NCBI GenBank assembly: GCA_035297385.1
Contig: DATGZD010000049.1
Location: 13,966 to 77,965 of the forward strand
Direction: 5' to 3'
Length of the DNA stretch: 64,000 bases
Source of the DNA: UBA11855 sp035297385
GTDB lineage: Archaea; Thermoproteota; Bathyarchaeia; Bathyarchaeales; Bathycorpusculaceae
The position numbers and the translations under genes were made by a program. The notes below the pieces were generated by a model. The model saw nothing but the letters and a program-made list of their open reading frames with translations. It was not told the origin of the DNA and did not search any database. This document shows, piece by piece, positions 25,643 to 34,657 of this stretch; position 1 is the stretch's first letter, and the number at the start of each line of letters is the position of its first letter.

Positions 25643-26794
25643 CTATTCGACTTTGACCGGGCGTTTAGTCTTGTAATCTGTGATTACAGTCATTCCATAT
25701 TTCATTAGTGTAGCATCCAAATCAGTGTCCCCAGTGTCAACCTTAAGTCCATTGAGGCTTCTCAATTTACTTTCTGTTGCGATTACGATTATATTATCCA
25801 AACCAACTTGCCGAATCACTTTTGAGCTTAATTGTTGGTTTCCTCTGCCAAATATAAAACCTTGACCACCAATTGGTGTAACGATTATCTTTGCTTTTTT
25901 GTCGTCGATGGTTTTGAGGATTTGCTCTTCATTCACATCTTGCGCCACTAATTTTTTGTTAAGAAAAAGATCTGCACCTAACAAAGTTTTCTTTACGTCT
26001 AACAAATCAGCAATAGCACGTGTTGTCGTACCAGGTCCGATTATGTAGACTGTGTCAGGCGCCATCTCTTCAATTATATAGACTGCTATAGCGGCTTGAT
26101 TTCGTAGTTCACTTTCTGTTATTGGACTCGCCAGCTTATTTGCTTGGATAAGACTAGGCTCATATGGTGTCAATGTATAACCATAGAGTTCTGCAGATAA
26201 ACGGCCTTCTCGAAAAGCTTTTTCATCTACGTCCATGACTTCTACTTCTTTCAACGGCAAATGTCCAAGCAGAAATCTTGTGGCAACTCTTGCTGCAGCC
26301 TGTGGGTTAACGGCGAAAACGCCACTGTGCATCTTTACTCCAGTGGGAACTCCTAAAACTGGAAACTTAGTGTCGATTGCATTGAGTATATCTCTTGCAG
26401 TGCCATCACCTCCACAAAAAACTAGTAGGGTTATGTTTTCGACTGCCATCATCCGTGCTGTTTCTCGTGTGTCTTCTGCAGTAGTTTTAGTTTTTCTTTT
26501 GCCCAAAATGTTGTAATCAAACCCGCACGCTTTAGCCTCATCCTCACCGAGTGCGCCAGCGCCAAGGAGGAGCTTAACGGATACTCTGGCTTGTCGTAGT
26601 TCGGACAGGAAGGTTTCAGCCCTTATCGGTGCAACAGGTTTTGCGCCTAATCTGATAGCTTCATTTAAGATTCTACTTCCATCTGTGCCCTTCAATCCAA
26701 CCGCGCCACCCATTCCGGCGATTGGATTAACTATTAAGCCCATAATCTTCGTTGGGCTCTCGCTTCCGTCACTGGCTGCATCAGTTTTGGACAT
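25643..26794 (-). CDS. ATP-NAD kinase family protein (COG3199)
   Basis: A 383-residue protein with the NAD-kinase-like fold of COG3199. Signature segments are IMGLIVNPIAGMGGAVGLKGTD, the GGDGT motif in LLVFCGGDGTARDI near residue 120, LGVPTGVKMHSGVFAVNPQ and, later, YIIGPGTTTRAIADLL. Whether it phosphorylates NAD or another molecule such as a diacylglycerol-like lipid is open. The ATG at 26794 is preferred; a GTG four codons upstream is possible. It leads a unit with the cyclophilin-like gene. Confidence 0.88.
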   Translation of the reverse strand: MSKTDAASDGSESPTKIMGLIVNPIAGMGGAVGLKGTDGSRILNEAIRLGAKPVAPIRAETFLSELRQARVSVKLLLGAGALGEDEAKACGFDYNILGKRKTKTTAEDTRETARMMAVENITLLVFCGGDGTARDILNAIDTKFPVLGVPTGVKMHSGVFAVNPQAAARVATRFLLGHLPLKEVEVMDVDEKAFREGRLSAELYGYTLTPYEPSLIQANKLASPITESELRNQAAIAVYIIEEMAPDTVYIIGPGTTTRAIADLLDVKKTLLGADLFLNKKLVAQDVNEEQILKTIDDKKAKIIVTPIGGQGFIFGRGNQQLSSKVIRQVGLDNIIVIATESKLRSLNGLKVDTGDTDLDATLMKYGMTVITDYKTKRPVKVE

Positions 26795-26906
26795 AACTAC
26801 AGACACACAAGATAGTTAGATCAAAGCATAATAAAAATGGAATTACAAAACTGAAAGCATAATGAACAGAAAAGAATAGGAGAGAAAAGTTTTAGAACAA
26901 GAGAGA

Positions 26907-28322
26907 TTAGAGAGTCTCGCAACTGCCTAAGAATTTCTTGTTGACGTCCGCCAACCATGGGTATAGTTTACTCAACTTCTCCATCGATTCTGCGACTTTC
27001 TCGGTTGGGTATTCGTAGGGTTGTAGTCTGCCGCTGAAGTATTCATCGTAGGCGCCCATATCAAAATAGCCGTGGCCACACAGCAAGAATAGTATAGTCT
27101 CTTCTTTTCCAGTCTTCTTGCATCGTAACGCTTCGTCGATTGCGCCTTTAATCGCATGTGATGGCTCAGGTGCGGGTATTATACCTTCAGCTTGGATGAA
27201 TTGTTTAGCGGCATCGAAGACTTCGACCTGGTTGAACGCTTCAGTCTCTATTTGTTTCTCGTTTGCTAACACACTTATGGTTGGAGCGATACCGTGGTAA
27301 CGTAGTCCACCGGCATGTATTGGTGCGGGTATAAAATCGTGTCCTAAAGTATGCATTGGGACTAATGGTGTTATCCTTGCAGTGTCACCGTGATCGTATA
27401 CGTATTCACCTCGTGTGACTTTGGGGCAAGCTGTAGCTTCAGTAGCAACGAACCTGCATCCTTTTGGTGCTTTCTTTGCGATTTTATCATGGTAGAAGGG
27501 CCAGATCATACCTGAGAAACTACTGCCCCCGCCGATACAACCATAGATAACATCAGGATAATCATCAACCATTTCCATCTGTTTCTGGGTTTCTAAACCT
27601 ATAACAGTTTGATGTAACAATACGTGGTTAAAGACGCTACCTATGGCATAGTTGGTTTCTGCCTCGTTGACTAGCGCATCCTCAACAGCTTCGCTAATGG
27701 CAATACCTAAGCTGCCTTTGTTGTTTGGATCTTCTTGGAGAATCTTTCGGCCACTTGCAGTTTGCTCGCTTGGACTTGCGTACACATCAGCACCAAAAGC
27801 ATTCATCATCATCTTTCTGTATGGCTTCTGATCATAGCTTGCACGAACCATGTAGACAGTGGCTTTCAGGTCGAACATCATTGTTGCAAATGCCAATGCG
27901 GAGCCCCATTGTCCGGCGCCTGTTTCTGTAGATAAGCGTTTTGTGCCTTCTTTCATGTTATAGTAAACCTGTGGTACAGCAGTGTTTGGCTTATGACTTC
28001 CGGCTGGGCTGGTGCCTTCATATTTGTAGTAGATTTTGGCAGGAGTTTTCAACAATTTTTCTAGCCCGATAGCTCTGAATAGAGGTGTCGGTCTCCAGAT
28101 TCGGTAGACCTCTCGAACTTCGTCAGGAATATCAATCCATCGTTCTTGACTCATCTCTTGACCCAAGATTGCTTTAGGAAAGATTCGAGGAACGATTCCT
28201 GCGCCTGGAGCCTTCGTCTCCACATCGATGAAGGGTGGAAGAGGCTTTGGTAAGTCAGGTGTTATGTTATACCATTGTTTTGGTAATTCATCTTCACTCA
28301 GCATTATTTTTCTAGTAATCAT
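26907..28322 (-). CDS. trpB2: Tryptophan synthase beta chain, TrpB2 type
   Basis: PLP enzyme that condenses indole with serine; the TrpB2 form often occurs without TrpA and can use phosphoserine. It has 471 residues. RPTPLFRA, the PLP-lysine motif GTSPAGSHKPNTA (about 125), ETGAGQWGSALA and the phosphate-binding GCIGGGSSFSG are visible. The start is ATG at 28322, preceded by GAGGAAGG; the open frame extends further upstream but across the promoter. A TATATATA box lies near 28383-28391. It is divergent from an ACT-domain regulator. Confidence 0.95.
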   Translation of the reverse strand: MITRKIMLSEDELPKQWYNITPDLPKPLPPFIDVETKAPGAGIVPRIFPKAILGQEMSQERWIDIPDEVREVYRIWRPTPLFRAIGLEKLLKTPAKIYYKYEGTSPAGSHKPNTAVPQVYYNMKEGTKRLSTETGAGQWGSALAFATMMFDLKATVYMVRASYDQKPYRKMMMNAFGADVYASPSEQTASGRKILQEDPNNKGSLGIAISEAVEDALVNEAETNYAIGSVFNHVLLHQTVIGLETQKQMEMVDDYPDVIYGCIGGGSSFSGMIWPFYHDKIAKKAPKGCRFVATEATACPKVTRGEYVYDHGDTARITPLVPMHTLGHDFIPAPIHAGGLRYHGIAPTISVLANEKQIETEAFNQVEVFDAAKQFIQAEGIIPAPEPSHAIKGAIDEALRCKKTGKEETILFLLCGHGYFDMGAYDEYFSGRLQPYEYPTEKVAESMEKLSKLYPWLADVNKKFLGSCETL

Positions 28323-28382
28323 GTTACCTTCCTCGTCGCTGGGTTGTGGAACAAACCTTAATGCTTTATTTAAGGCTTTTGT

Positions 28383-28391
28383 GTATATATA
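28383..28391 (-). promoter_or_regulatory. TATA box of trpB2
   Basis: TATATATA-type element on the minus strand about 65 nt before the trpB2 ATG. On the other strand, TTTATACC at 28432-28439 is the matching box for the divergent ACT regulator at 28478. Confidence 0.5.
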
Positions 28392-28477
28392 TGTACTTCT
28401 AAGTTCCAAATAGAGGACAATTATGATAACACATTTATACCTTACTGAACAAAAACGTACACACAAAGGTCACACTC

Positions 28478-28981
28478 ATGTGGGATGCTATCAAGAAACA
28501 TTTTGAAGGACATTCTGAACGTCTAAGAATAGTACGCGTCTTACTCGAGAATGGGCTAAGCGTAAGAAATGGAAAACTCTGTCTAAATGAGATTGAAATT
28601 CCACCTGTCCGAATCGCTCGAGTTGCTGGAGTAGACAGACGAACAGTACTCGAAACCTTACATGCCATTGAAGCTACTGCTGAGTTAAGGATGATTTTTG
28701 AAGAAATTCGACCTGCAGGAGCTTCACTGAAAGAAATTGCCAGACATCTTAACTTGGGCGTGGTAGAAATCACTGTTATTGATCCAAAAGCACATGGAAT
28801 CTTGGCGAATGCGGCTACAATACTTACCAAGGGTGGCTTAGGTATTCGACAGGCGATTGTGGATGATCCAGAATTATCTCCTGAACCAAAGCTCACGTTA
28901 ATCGTCGACAAGAAAATTCCTGGAGAACTTATCCCAGAATTGTTAAGTATTGTAGGAGTAGCCAAAGTTTCAGTGTGCTAA
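28478..28981 (+). CDS. HTH-ACT domain regulator of amino acid metabolism (COG2150)
   Basis: A 167-residue protein with an N-terminal helix-turn-helix (IPPVRIARVAGVDRRTVLETLH, about 45-70) and a C-terminal ACT ligand-binding domain (VEITVIDPKAHGILANAATILTK to KLTLIVDKKIPGEL). This matches COG2150, predicted amino-acid-sensing regulators. It is transcribed away from trpB2 and shares its 155-nt promoter region, so control of trpB2 by tryptophan or a related amino acid is a reasonable inference. Confidence 0.85.
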   Translation: MWDAIKKHFEGHSERLRIVRVLLENGLSVRNGKLCLNEIEIPPVRIARVAGVDRRTVLETLHAIEATAELRMIFEEIRPAGASLKEIARHLNLGVVEITVIDPKAHGILANAATILTKGGLGIRQAIVDDPELSPEPKLTLIVDKKIPGELIPELLSIVGVAKVSVC

Positions 28982-29051
28982 TATGTGATCAGACTATTAC
29001 ATTGATAAATCATGGTTAAATCTAATTCATTGCATCATTCTCATAAAAAGA

Positions 29052-29059
29052 CTTATATT
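29052..29059 (+). promoter_or_regulatory. TATA-like promoter of the thermosome gene
   Basis: CTTATATT about 50 nt upstream of the thermosome TTG start, followed by AAAGGAG just before the start codon. Confidence 0.45.
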
Positions 29060-29106
29060 GCAAAGGTGTTTTTTGTTGTTCGCACTTAAAAGGAGTTCGA
29101 TTTGAT

Positions 29107-30771
29107 TTGTCAGTTAATGCACAAGCAGGTGGAGTACCCGTTCTAGTTTTAAAGGAAGGTTCAAGTCGATCCCGTGGAGAAGAAGCTGTGCGCGGGAATA
29201 TCACGGCGGCAAAAGTTATTGCCCAAAGCGTTCGTAGCGCTTTAGGTCCAAAGGGCATGGATAAAATGCTAGTTGATAGTTTTGGTGACGTAACTATAAC
29301 CAGTGATGGACGCACAATCTTGGATGAGATGGATGTGCAGCATCCAGCTGCAAAAATGTTGGTTGAAGTTGCTAAGACTCAGGATAATGAAGCTGGTGAT
29401 GGCACGACTTCAGTTGTAATTATCGCGGGTGAACTTCTGAACCGTGCTGAAGAACTCATGGATAAGGATGTCCATGCAACTATAGTAATTGATGGCTACA
29501 GAAAAGCCGCTGAAAAAGCTCTGGAAACATTAGAGAAAATAGCCATAAAAATTGATCCTAAATCTTCAGAGTATCTACAAAAAGTCGCCATGACATCTAT
29601 GGGAAGCAAGCTTGTTGCCGATTATAAAGAGTATTTAGCAGATTTAGCTGTAAAAGCTATGCTCGAAGTAGCAGAGAAGACTGGCACAAGCTGGAGAGTA
29701 GATGTTGATGATGTTAAAGTGGAGAAGAAGACTGGTGAATCTCTCGGGGATACTAGCCTTGTTAATGGCATCGTTCTGGATAAAGAAATTGTTCATTCAG
29801 GCATGCTTAAGCGGATGGAAAAAGCAAAGATTGCGTTACTCGATACATCGTTGGAGGTTGAGAAAACTGAGTTTGATGCAAAACTAAACATTGAAACTCC
29901 CGATCAGATTGAAGCCTTTCTCAACCAAGAAGAAGCCATGCTCAGAGCAATGGTTGATGAAATAGTTGATGCGGGAGCTAATGTTGTTATTTGTCAAAAA
30001 GGAATTGATGATTTAGTTCAGCATTTTCTGTCAAGAAAAGGTATAATTGCTGTTAGAAGGGCTAAGAAATCAGACATGGAAAAACTGGCGAAAGCTACAG
30101 GCGGAAAAATAGTAACCAAATTGGATGAAATAACATCCTCTGACTTAGGCTACGCTGAACTTGTAGAGGAACGCAGAATCGGTGACGATAAAATGACATT
30201 CGTTGAAGGATGTAAGAACCCTCAAGCAGTAACAATTCTGATTAGAGGTGGGTCCGAACGATTAACAGCGGAAGCCGAAAGATCGCTGCACGATGCGTTA
30301 TGCGTAATTCGAGACCTCATTCAAGAACCGCGGGTTGTTGCTGGTGGTGGCGCCCCAGAAATGGAAATGTCTAAGGTGATACGAAAATACGCCGAAACGT
30401 TGTTGGGTAAAGAACAGTTGGCTGCTCGAGTATTTGCGGAAGCTTTAGAAGCAATTCCTGTAACACTATCAGAGAATGCAGGTTTACAACCCATTGACAT
30501 CATATCCGAATTGCGTTCTAAGCATGATGCTGGTGAAATCTGGGCTGGAATCGATGTACGAAAAGGAAAGACTCAAGACATGGCAAAAATGGGTGTTTTT
30601 GAACCGCTTACTGTTAAAAAACAAATCATAAAATCAGCCTCCGAAGCTGCAACGATGATACTAAAGATTGATGATATAATTGCTGCTGGCAAGATGAAAA
30701 CTCCTCCAGGACCACCAGGCGGTGAGGGAGGAATGCCTGGTGGAGGATATCCAGGGATGGGGGAATATTAG
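29107..30771 (+). CDS. thsA: Thermosome subunit (group II chaperonin)
   Basis: ATP-driven protein-folding chaperonin of 554 residues. GPKGMDKMLVD (about 57-67), the ATPase motif GDGTTSVVIIAGEL near 98-111, and the later AGGGAPEMEMSK and GIDVRKGKTQDM are all present. It ends in the usual Gly/Met/Pro-rich tail. Start is TTG at 29107 with AAAGGAG upstream. Its TAG stop is followed in the same frame, only 3 nt later, by the rpoK reading frame. Confidence 0.97.
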   Translation: MSVNAQAGGVPVLVLKEGSSRSRGEEAVRGNITAAKVIAQSVRSALGPKGMDKMLVDSFGDVTITSDGRTILDEMDVQHPAAKMLVEVAKTQDNEAGDGTTSVVIIAGELLNRAEELMDKDVHATIVIDGYRKAAEKALETLEKIAIKIDPKSSEYLQKVAMTSMGSKLVADYKEYLADLAVKAMLEVAEKTGTSWRVDVDDVKVEKKTGESLGDTSLVNGIVLDKEIVHSGMLKRMEKAKIALLDTSLEVEKTEFDAKLNIETPDQIEAFLNQEEAMLRAMVDEIVDAGANVVICQKGIDDLVQHFLSRKGIIAVRRAKKSDMEKLAKATGGKIVTKLDEITSSDLGYAELVEERRIGDDKMTFVEGCKNPQAVTILIRGGSERLTAEAERSLHDALCVIRDLIQEPRVVAGGGAPEMEMSKVIRKYAETLLGKEQLAARVFAEALEAIPVTLSENAGLQPIDIISELRSKHDAGEIWAGIDVRKGKTQDMAKMGVFEPLTVKKQIIKSASEAATMILKIDDIIAAGKMKTPPGPPGGEGGMPGGGYPGMGEY

Positions 30772-30774
30772 AAC

Positions 30775-31035
30775 ACGTCAGAACAAGAAAAAGTAACTGT
30801 CGGCCCACCGAAAATAACAAGATTTGAAAAAGCCAGGATAGTAGGCGCAAGAGCGCTTCAAATATCTATGAGCGCGCCAATATTGATTCAAGTGGAAGGA
30901 ACAGAGTTGTCGAGTCCCATTGATATTGCATTGAAAGAATTGGAGAGCGGCATTCTGCCAATCACCATTAGACGAACACTACCTGACGGAACCTTCCAAG
31001 ATATCCCATTAAAATGGCTTGTACCGCAAGCCTAA
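30775..31035 (+). CDS. rpoK: RNA polymerase subunit K, with an ACG start
   Basis: Homologue of eukaryotic Rpb6 and bacterial omega, needed for polymerase assembly; 86 residues. The family core ITRFEKARIVGARALQISM is followed by PILIQV, DIALKELESGILPITIRR and the end PLKWLVPQA. No ATG, GTG or TTG exists in frame between the thermosome stop (TAG, 30769-30771) and the core; the first ATG (30868) would delete the conserved core. The codon where the family Met is expected, before SEQEKVTVGPP, is ACG. It is in the same frame as the thermosome and separated only by TAG AAC. Confidence 0.88.
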   Translation, partial: TSEQEKVTVGPPKITRFEKARIVGARALQISMSAPILIQVEGTELSSPIDIALKELESGILPITIRRTLPDGTFQDIPLKWLVPQA

Positions 31036-31044
31036 GTGTCTCAA

Positions 31045-31515
31045 CTATTTTTTATGTGCTTTTGCTTCTTCAAGAGTATCACGAATCTTTGGCCAATGTG
31101 CACCCTGCCAATAGACTGTCTTGCAGTGTGGACATTCCCAGAATTCATCATAATGAAGGTAAGTGTTTTTCTGTACTCGATCAACAATGTGCATTTTTGG
31201 AACAGTCTGAATTGCCGTATTACATTTTGGACATCTAGAAGTCTTCAAATCAATGTCTAACTCAATCCTAAAACGTTCAGAGACTGCTGCTAATCTTTCA
31301 GCTTCGGTTTTGCCTTCAACATAGAAAGCATCGATGCCTTTGGATATTGAACGCTTGTAAAGTTCTAAATCTCTTGTGAGTAGAATACGTTCTTCGTTCT
31401 TAGCTATAGCCAAAAGTTTATCATCGTCAAGTCCATGTAAGTATTCAACGTCATGTCCCATCATACGAAGCCATCTAACCAATGAACCAAGCATGCCGTC
31501 TGCAATGAACTTCAT
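31045..31515 (-). CDS. Mut7-C RNase domain protein
   Basis: A 156-residue protein of the Mut7-C/PIN-like family. The N-terminal domain (KFIADGMLGSLVRWLRMMGHD, DDDKLLAIAKNEERILLTRD) contains the acidic residues typical of PIN-type ribonucleases, and the C-terminal half holds a zinc ribbon (CPKC and CPHC, flanking DEFWE). Probably an RNA-cleaving protein; the substrate is unknown. ATG at 31515 overlaps the stop of dihydroorotase (TAATG), so the two are coupled. It converges on rpoK with a 9-nt gap. Confidence 0.85.
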   Translation of the reverse strand: MKFIADGMLGSLVRWLRMMGHDVEYLHGLDDDKLLAIAKNEERILLTRDLELYKRSISKGIDAFYVEGKTEAERLAAVSERFRIELDIDLKTSRCPKCNTAIQTVPKMHIVDRVQKNTYLHYDEFWECPHCKTVYWQGAHWPKIRDTLEEAKAHKK

Positions 31516-32858
31516 TATTGGTTTCTCCGAATGATGCTGCCACTTCCCGATTTTGCAACGATTTCTCCGTTATCCATAATGATTTGTCCATTCACAATAG
31601 TTTTCATGGGTTTGCCTTGAACTTCCCAGTTCTCATAAGGAGAATATTTTGCCTTCGAATAGAAATGTGAAGCGTTTATTCTAAATGTCTTCTTAAGATC
31701 TACTGTCACAAAATCTGCCGACATGTCTTGTTCTAATCTACCTTTATTGTTTAGTCCAAAAATCTTTGCAGGGCGTTCAGCCAACAATTGAATAAGCAAG
31801 TCTAACGTTAAACGATCCTTCTTAATCATGGATAACATTAAAGGCAGGGTTGTTTCTAACCCAGGAACGCCAGCCTTAACATCCCAAATGCTAGTAGCAA
31901 GTTTTTCATCGAGAGTATGGGGTGCATGATCTGAACCCAAGGTATCAACAGTACCATTTGTAAGTCCTTCCCAGAGGGCTTCGACATTATCATTCTTCCG
32001 AAGCGGAGGCATAATTGCAAGTAATGATCCCCGACGTTCAAAATCAACATTTGAAAGCAATAGATGATTTGGAGTTACTTCAGCGGTTATTGTTCGTCCC
32101 GCTGACTTAGCTTCAGTAATACGATCTAGGGCTGACTTAGTTGACACATGACAAAAATGTACTTGCGTGTTAGTCCCGTTGCTTGTTTTGAGGATACGTT
32201 CAACTGCTCTAACTTCTGCTTCTTCGGAATGAGCTCTAAGAAAATCAATAGGATCACCATGTTTTGCTACTTTCAGTTCCTGTTCTTTTACAGAAACGAT
32301 GGCTTCATCCTCAGCGTGAATAGCAACAGGAACATTCACTTCACCAACATGTGTTAAAGCCTCGCGAAGTAAGGCATCATTGTTAATTTCTAAACCCCCG
32401 ATTTGATGTACCATAAAAAGCTTAAACCCTGAAACACCTTCATCAACGATGTCCTTAACATCTTCTAAGTTATCTGGAAATTCGGAATAAAATCCAACAT
32501 TAACCAAGATTTTCCGCCGTGCAATCTGCATTCGATTTCGCAGACTCTCAACACTCATCGTTACCGGTTCATTATTTGGCATATCTAAGATTGTTGTGAA
32601 TCCGCCTGCAGCCGCTGCAGCTGTTCCTGTGAAAAAATCTTCTTTGTAAGCTTTTTCTTCGTCGCGAAGGTGCACATGAGTATCAATTAGTCCTGGCAGA
32701 AGAAGAAGGTTTTTGAGGTTAATGTGTTCGTCGGCGTTTGGCATCTGTGTTTCGCGGCCAATCTTTAAGATTCTTCCATCTTCTACGGCTATGCTACAAT
32801 CAACGATTCTTTTTCTTATGTATGCTTTAGCGTTTGTTAAGATTAAATCAACAATCAA
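31515..32858 (-). CDS. pyrC: Dihydroorotase
   Basis: Catalyses ring closure of carbamoyl-aspartate in pyrimidine synthesis. It has 447 residues of the amidohydrolase fold. Metal ligands are H61 and H63 (DTHVHLRDE), the carboxylated lysine K146 (SGFKLFM), AIHAEDE, FCHVST and GSDHAPHT. These complete the set needed for activity, arguing against an inactive paralogue. ATG (or TTG) start at 32858. It is cotranscribed with the Mut7-C gene. Confidence 0.93.
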   Translation of the reverse strand: MIVDLILTNAKAYIRKRIVDCSIAVEDGRILKIGRETQMPNADEHINLKNLLLLPGLIDTHVHLRDEEKAYKEDFFTGTAAAAAGGFTTILDMPNNEPVTMSVESLRNRMQIARRKILVNVGFYSEFPDNLEDVKDIVDEGVSGFKLFMVHQIGGLEINNDALLREALTHVGEVNVPVAIHAEDEAIVSVKEQELKVAKHGDPIDFLRAHSEEAEVRAVERILKTSNGTNTQVHFCHVSTKSALDRITEAKSAGRTITAEVTPNHLLLSNVDFERRGSLLAIMPPLRKNDNVEALWEGLTNGTVDTLGSDHAPHTLDEKLATSIWDVKAGVPGLETTLPLMLSMIKKDRLTLDLLIQLLAERPAKIFGLNNKGRLEQDMSADFVTVDLKKTFRINASHFYSKAKYSPYENWEVQGKPMKTIVNGQIIMDNGEIVAKSGSGSIIRRNQ

Positions 32859-32958
32859 AGTTTGTGCGCTCTAACAAGAATAGAGTATTTATGCTATTAA
32901 ATTTGTGATTAAAATCTAAGGTGGTATCTTGATGCTCAAACAGAGAGTCAGATTAAAT

Positions 32959-33558
32959 TTATTTTTCAGCTTCTTCAGCGCGGCAATCTTCACATAAGTA
33001 TTTTCCACCGATATTCTTGAGATTTTCCGAGTAGGCTTCGCAACGTTCACAATCGCCTGCGAATGGAGCTTCTTCTAATTCTTCAGTTGGCTCTAGGACG
33101 CTGCCACCTTCGATGCGGCTTCGTTCTTGGATTATTTCGAGCAGTTCTGGCATCACACCTAAGATATCCTTGCTTGAGACTATGCCTGCAAGTTTGCCTT
33201 TGTAAAGAACTCCAAGGCGTCTAATGTCCTTACGATTCATCATTCGTGCTGCATCTGTAACGGCAGTATCCGGGTCTACGGTAGTGAGAGGCGCAGTCAT
33301 TATGCTTTTAGCTTTCGCATTGGATGCTTCAATCTTTTTTGCTAATACTCTGACTATAAGGTCTCTTTCAGTAATTATACCGATAGGGTTTCCCTCTTTA
33401 TCCACAACTATAACACAGCCGACTTTGTTGTCTAACATTAGACAAGCAACTTCGTTAGCTGAAGCTGTTTGCTCAACAGTAATAACTGGACTGATCATGA
33501 CATCTTTGACGAGCATTCTTGGTCTTATTCCAATATCAGACATTGAACAACAACTCAC
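32959..33558 (-). CDS. Tandem CBS-domain protein with C-terminal zinc ribbon
   Basis: A 199-residue protein. Two CBS domains (about 16-75 and 85-142; VKDVMISPVITV, GIITERDLIVRV, GIVSSKDILGV) form a Bateman module that senses adenine nucleotides or SAM-like ligands in related proteins. A short zinc ribbon follows (C170, C173, C189, C192). The zinc tail suggests interaction with nucleic acid or another protein. Start is GTG at 33558 or, more likely, ATG at 33543. It stands alone between pyrC and the DUF4438 gene. Confidence 0.85.
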   Translation of the reverse strand: MSCCSMSDIGIRPRMLVKDVMISPVITVEQTASANEVACLMLDNKVGCVIVVDKEGNPIGIITERDLIVRVLAKKIEASNAKAKSIMTAPLTTVDPDTAVTDAARMMNRKDIRRLGVLYKGKLAGIVSSKDILGVMPELLEIIQERSRIEGGSVLEPTEELEEAPFAGDCERCEAYSENLKNIGGKYLCEDCRAEEAEK

Positions 33559-33711
33559 GACATCTTTCTAACTCTACGAGTTTCCAAACTCACAAACATT
33601 ATTCGCTAATTTAAAAGTTGCTTAAGATGCACTAAACAATCTCCTTTATCTCGAATGACTGTGACTCTCAAATCTTATTAGCACCTAATACGAACAGCTT
33701 AACACGAGGCT

Positions 33712-34611
33712 TTGAGATTAATGATAAGAACAAATGCAGATAGACTCGTTAAGATATCAGTCACTGGTGAAGTGGCCAGTCCTGTTGTTGGCAGATCAGT
33801 TTATAATGTTTCAGCTGTAGGGTTGCCCTCAATTTTGCCAGGAGTAGGTGGAATTACTTACAACATTCGTGTTGGTGATTTAGCTTGTGGTTGGGAAGCT
33901 GACCACGTGGAACCAGCAGTTAGCATAGAGAATAAAGAGAGTGATGCTAGATACGGACAGGGCGCAAATTTAGCATTTAATATACTGTCTTGTGTCGGAA
34001 ACGAGGCAATTGTAGCAAGCGGTGATGCTAAAGGAGCTAAAGGCGTTATTACTGGAAAACATGGTGGTATTGAGCATGTTTTAGTTGATTTTAAGCCTGA
34101 AATTATGGAAAAGCTCATGTTAGGTGATAAAGTTCTTGTGAAAGCGTTTGGTGTTGGCTTGAGACTATTGGATTATCCTGACGTAAAAATCATGAATATT
34201 GATCCGCAATTCTTCGAAACATTAAAAATTGAAGTTAAGAATGAAAAACTAGAGATTCCAGTTACGCATACTATTCCGGCTGCCATAATGGGTTCAGGTT
34301 TAGGCAGCAATCAAACGTTTTCAGGAGACTATGATATTCAAATGTTTGATGACAAAATAATTGAGCAGTATGGATTAGAAGATTTACGATTGGGTGATTT
34401 GGTTGCCATAATTGATGCTGACCATTCTTTTGGCAGAATATACAGACAAGGCGCAATAACTATCGGTATTGTTGTACATACGAACTGTGTTACTGCCGGA
34501 CATGGACCAGGCGTTACAACCCTGTTCACATCATCGATGGGAAAAATCATACCACAGATAAATGGAAAAGCTAACATTGCAAAACTATTGAAGTTAAGAA
34601 CAGATATATAA
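33712..34611 (+). CDS. DUF4438 domain protein
   Basis: A 299-residue protein whose Gly-rich N-terminal half (GEVASPVVGRSVYNVSAVGLPS, PGVGGITYNIRVGD) and later GMGSG-like and HSFGRIYRQGAITIGIVVH segments match the DUF4438 family as I know it. It has no signal peptide or membrane segment. Function unknown. Start TTG at 33712 (GAGG close by) or ATG at 33721. It precedes S26e by 46 nt. Confidence 0.8.
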   Translation: MRLMIRTNADRLVKISVTGEVASPVVGRSVYNVSAVGLPSILPGVGGITYNIRVGDLACGWEADHVEPAVSIENKESDARYGQGANLAFNILSCVGNEAIVASGDAKGAKGVITGKHGGIEHVLVDFKPEIMEKLMLGDKVLVKAFGVGLRLLDYPDVKIMNIDPQFFETLKIEVKNEKLEIPVTHTIPAAIMGSGLGSNQTFSGDYDIQMFDDKIIEQYGLEDLRLGDLVAIIDADHSFGRIYRQGAITIGIVVHTNCVTAGHGPGVTTLFTSSMGKIIPQINGKANIAKLLKLRTDI

Positions 34612-34657
34612 GAAACGAATTAACTAAATTTGACTAAAAGCATAGAGGTCATGATTA

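Noticed and set aside
28323..28466. Long N-terminal extension of TrpB2
   Set aside because: The extension crosses the TATATATA promoter; GAGGAAGG stands directly before the ATG at 28322, giving the normal family N terminus.
30769..30771. TAG as a pyrrolysine codon joining thermosome and RpoK
   Set aside because: The thermosome has a normal C-terminal tail before the TAG and RpoK is normally separate; no pyl genes are seen. Kept only as an alternative in the rpoK finding.
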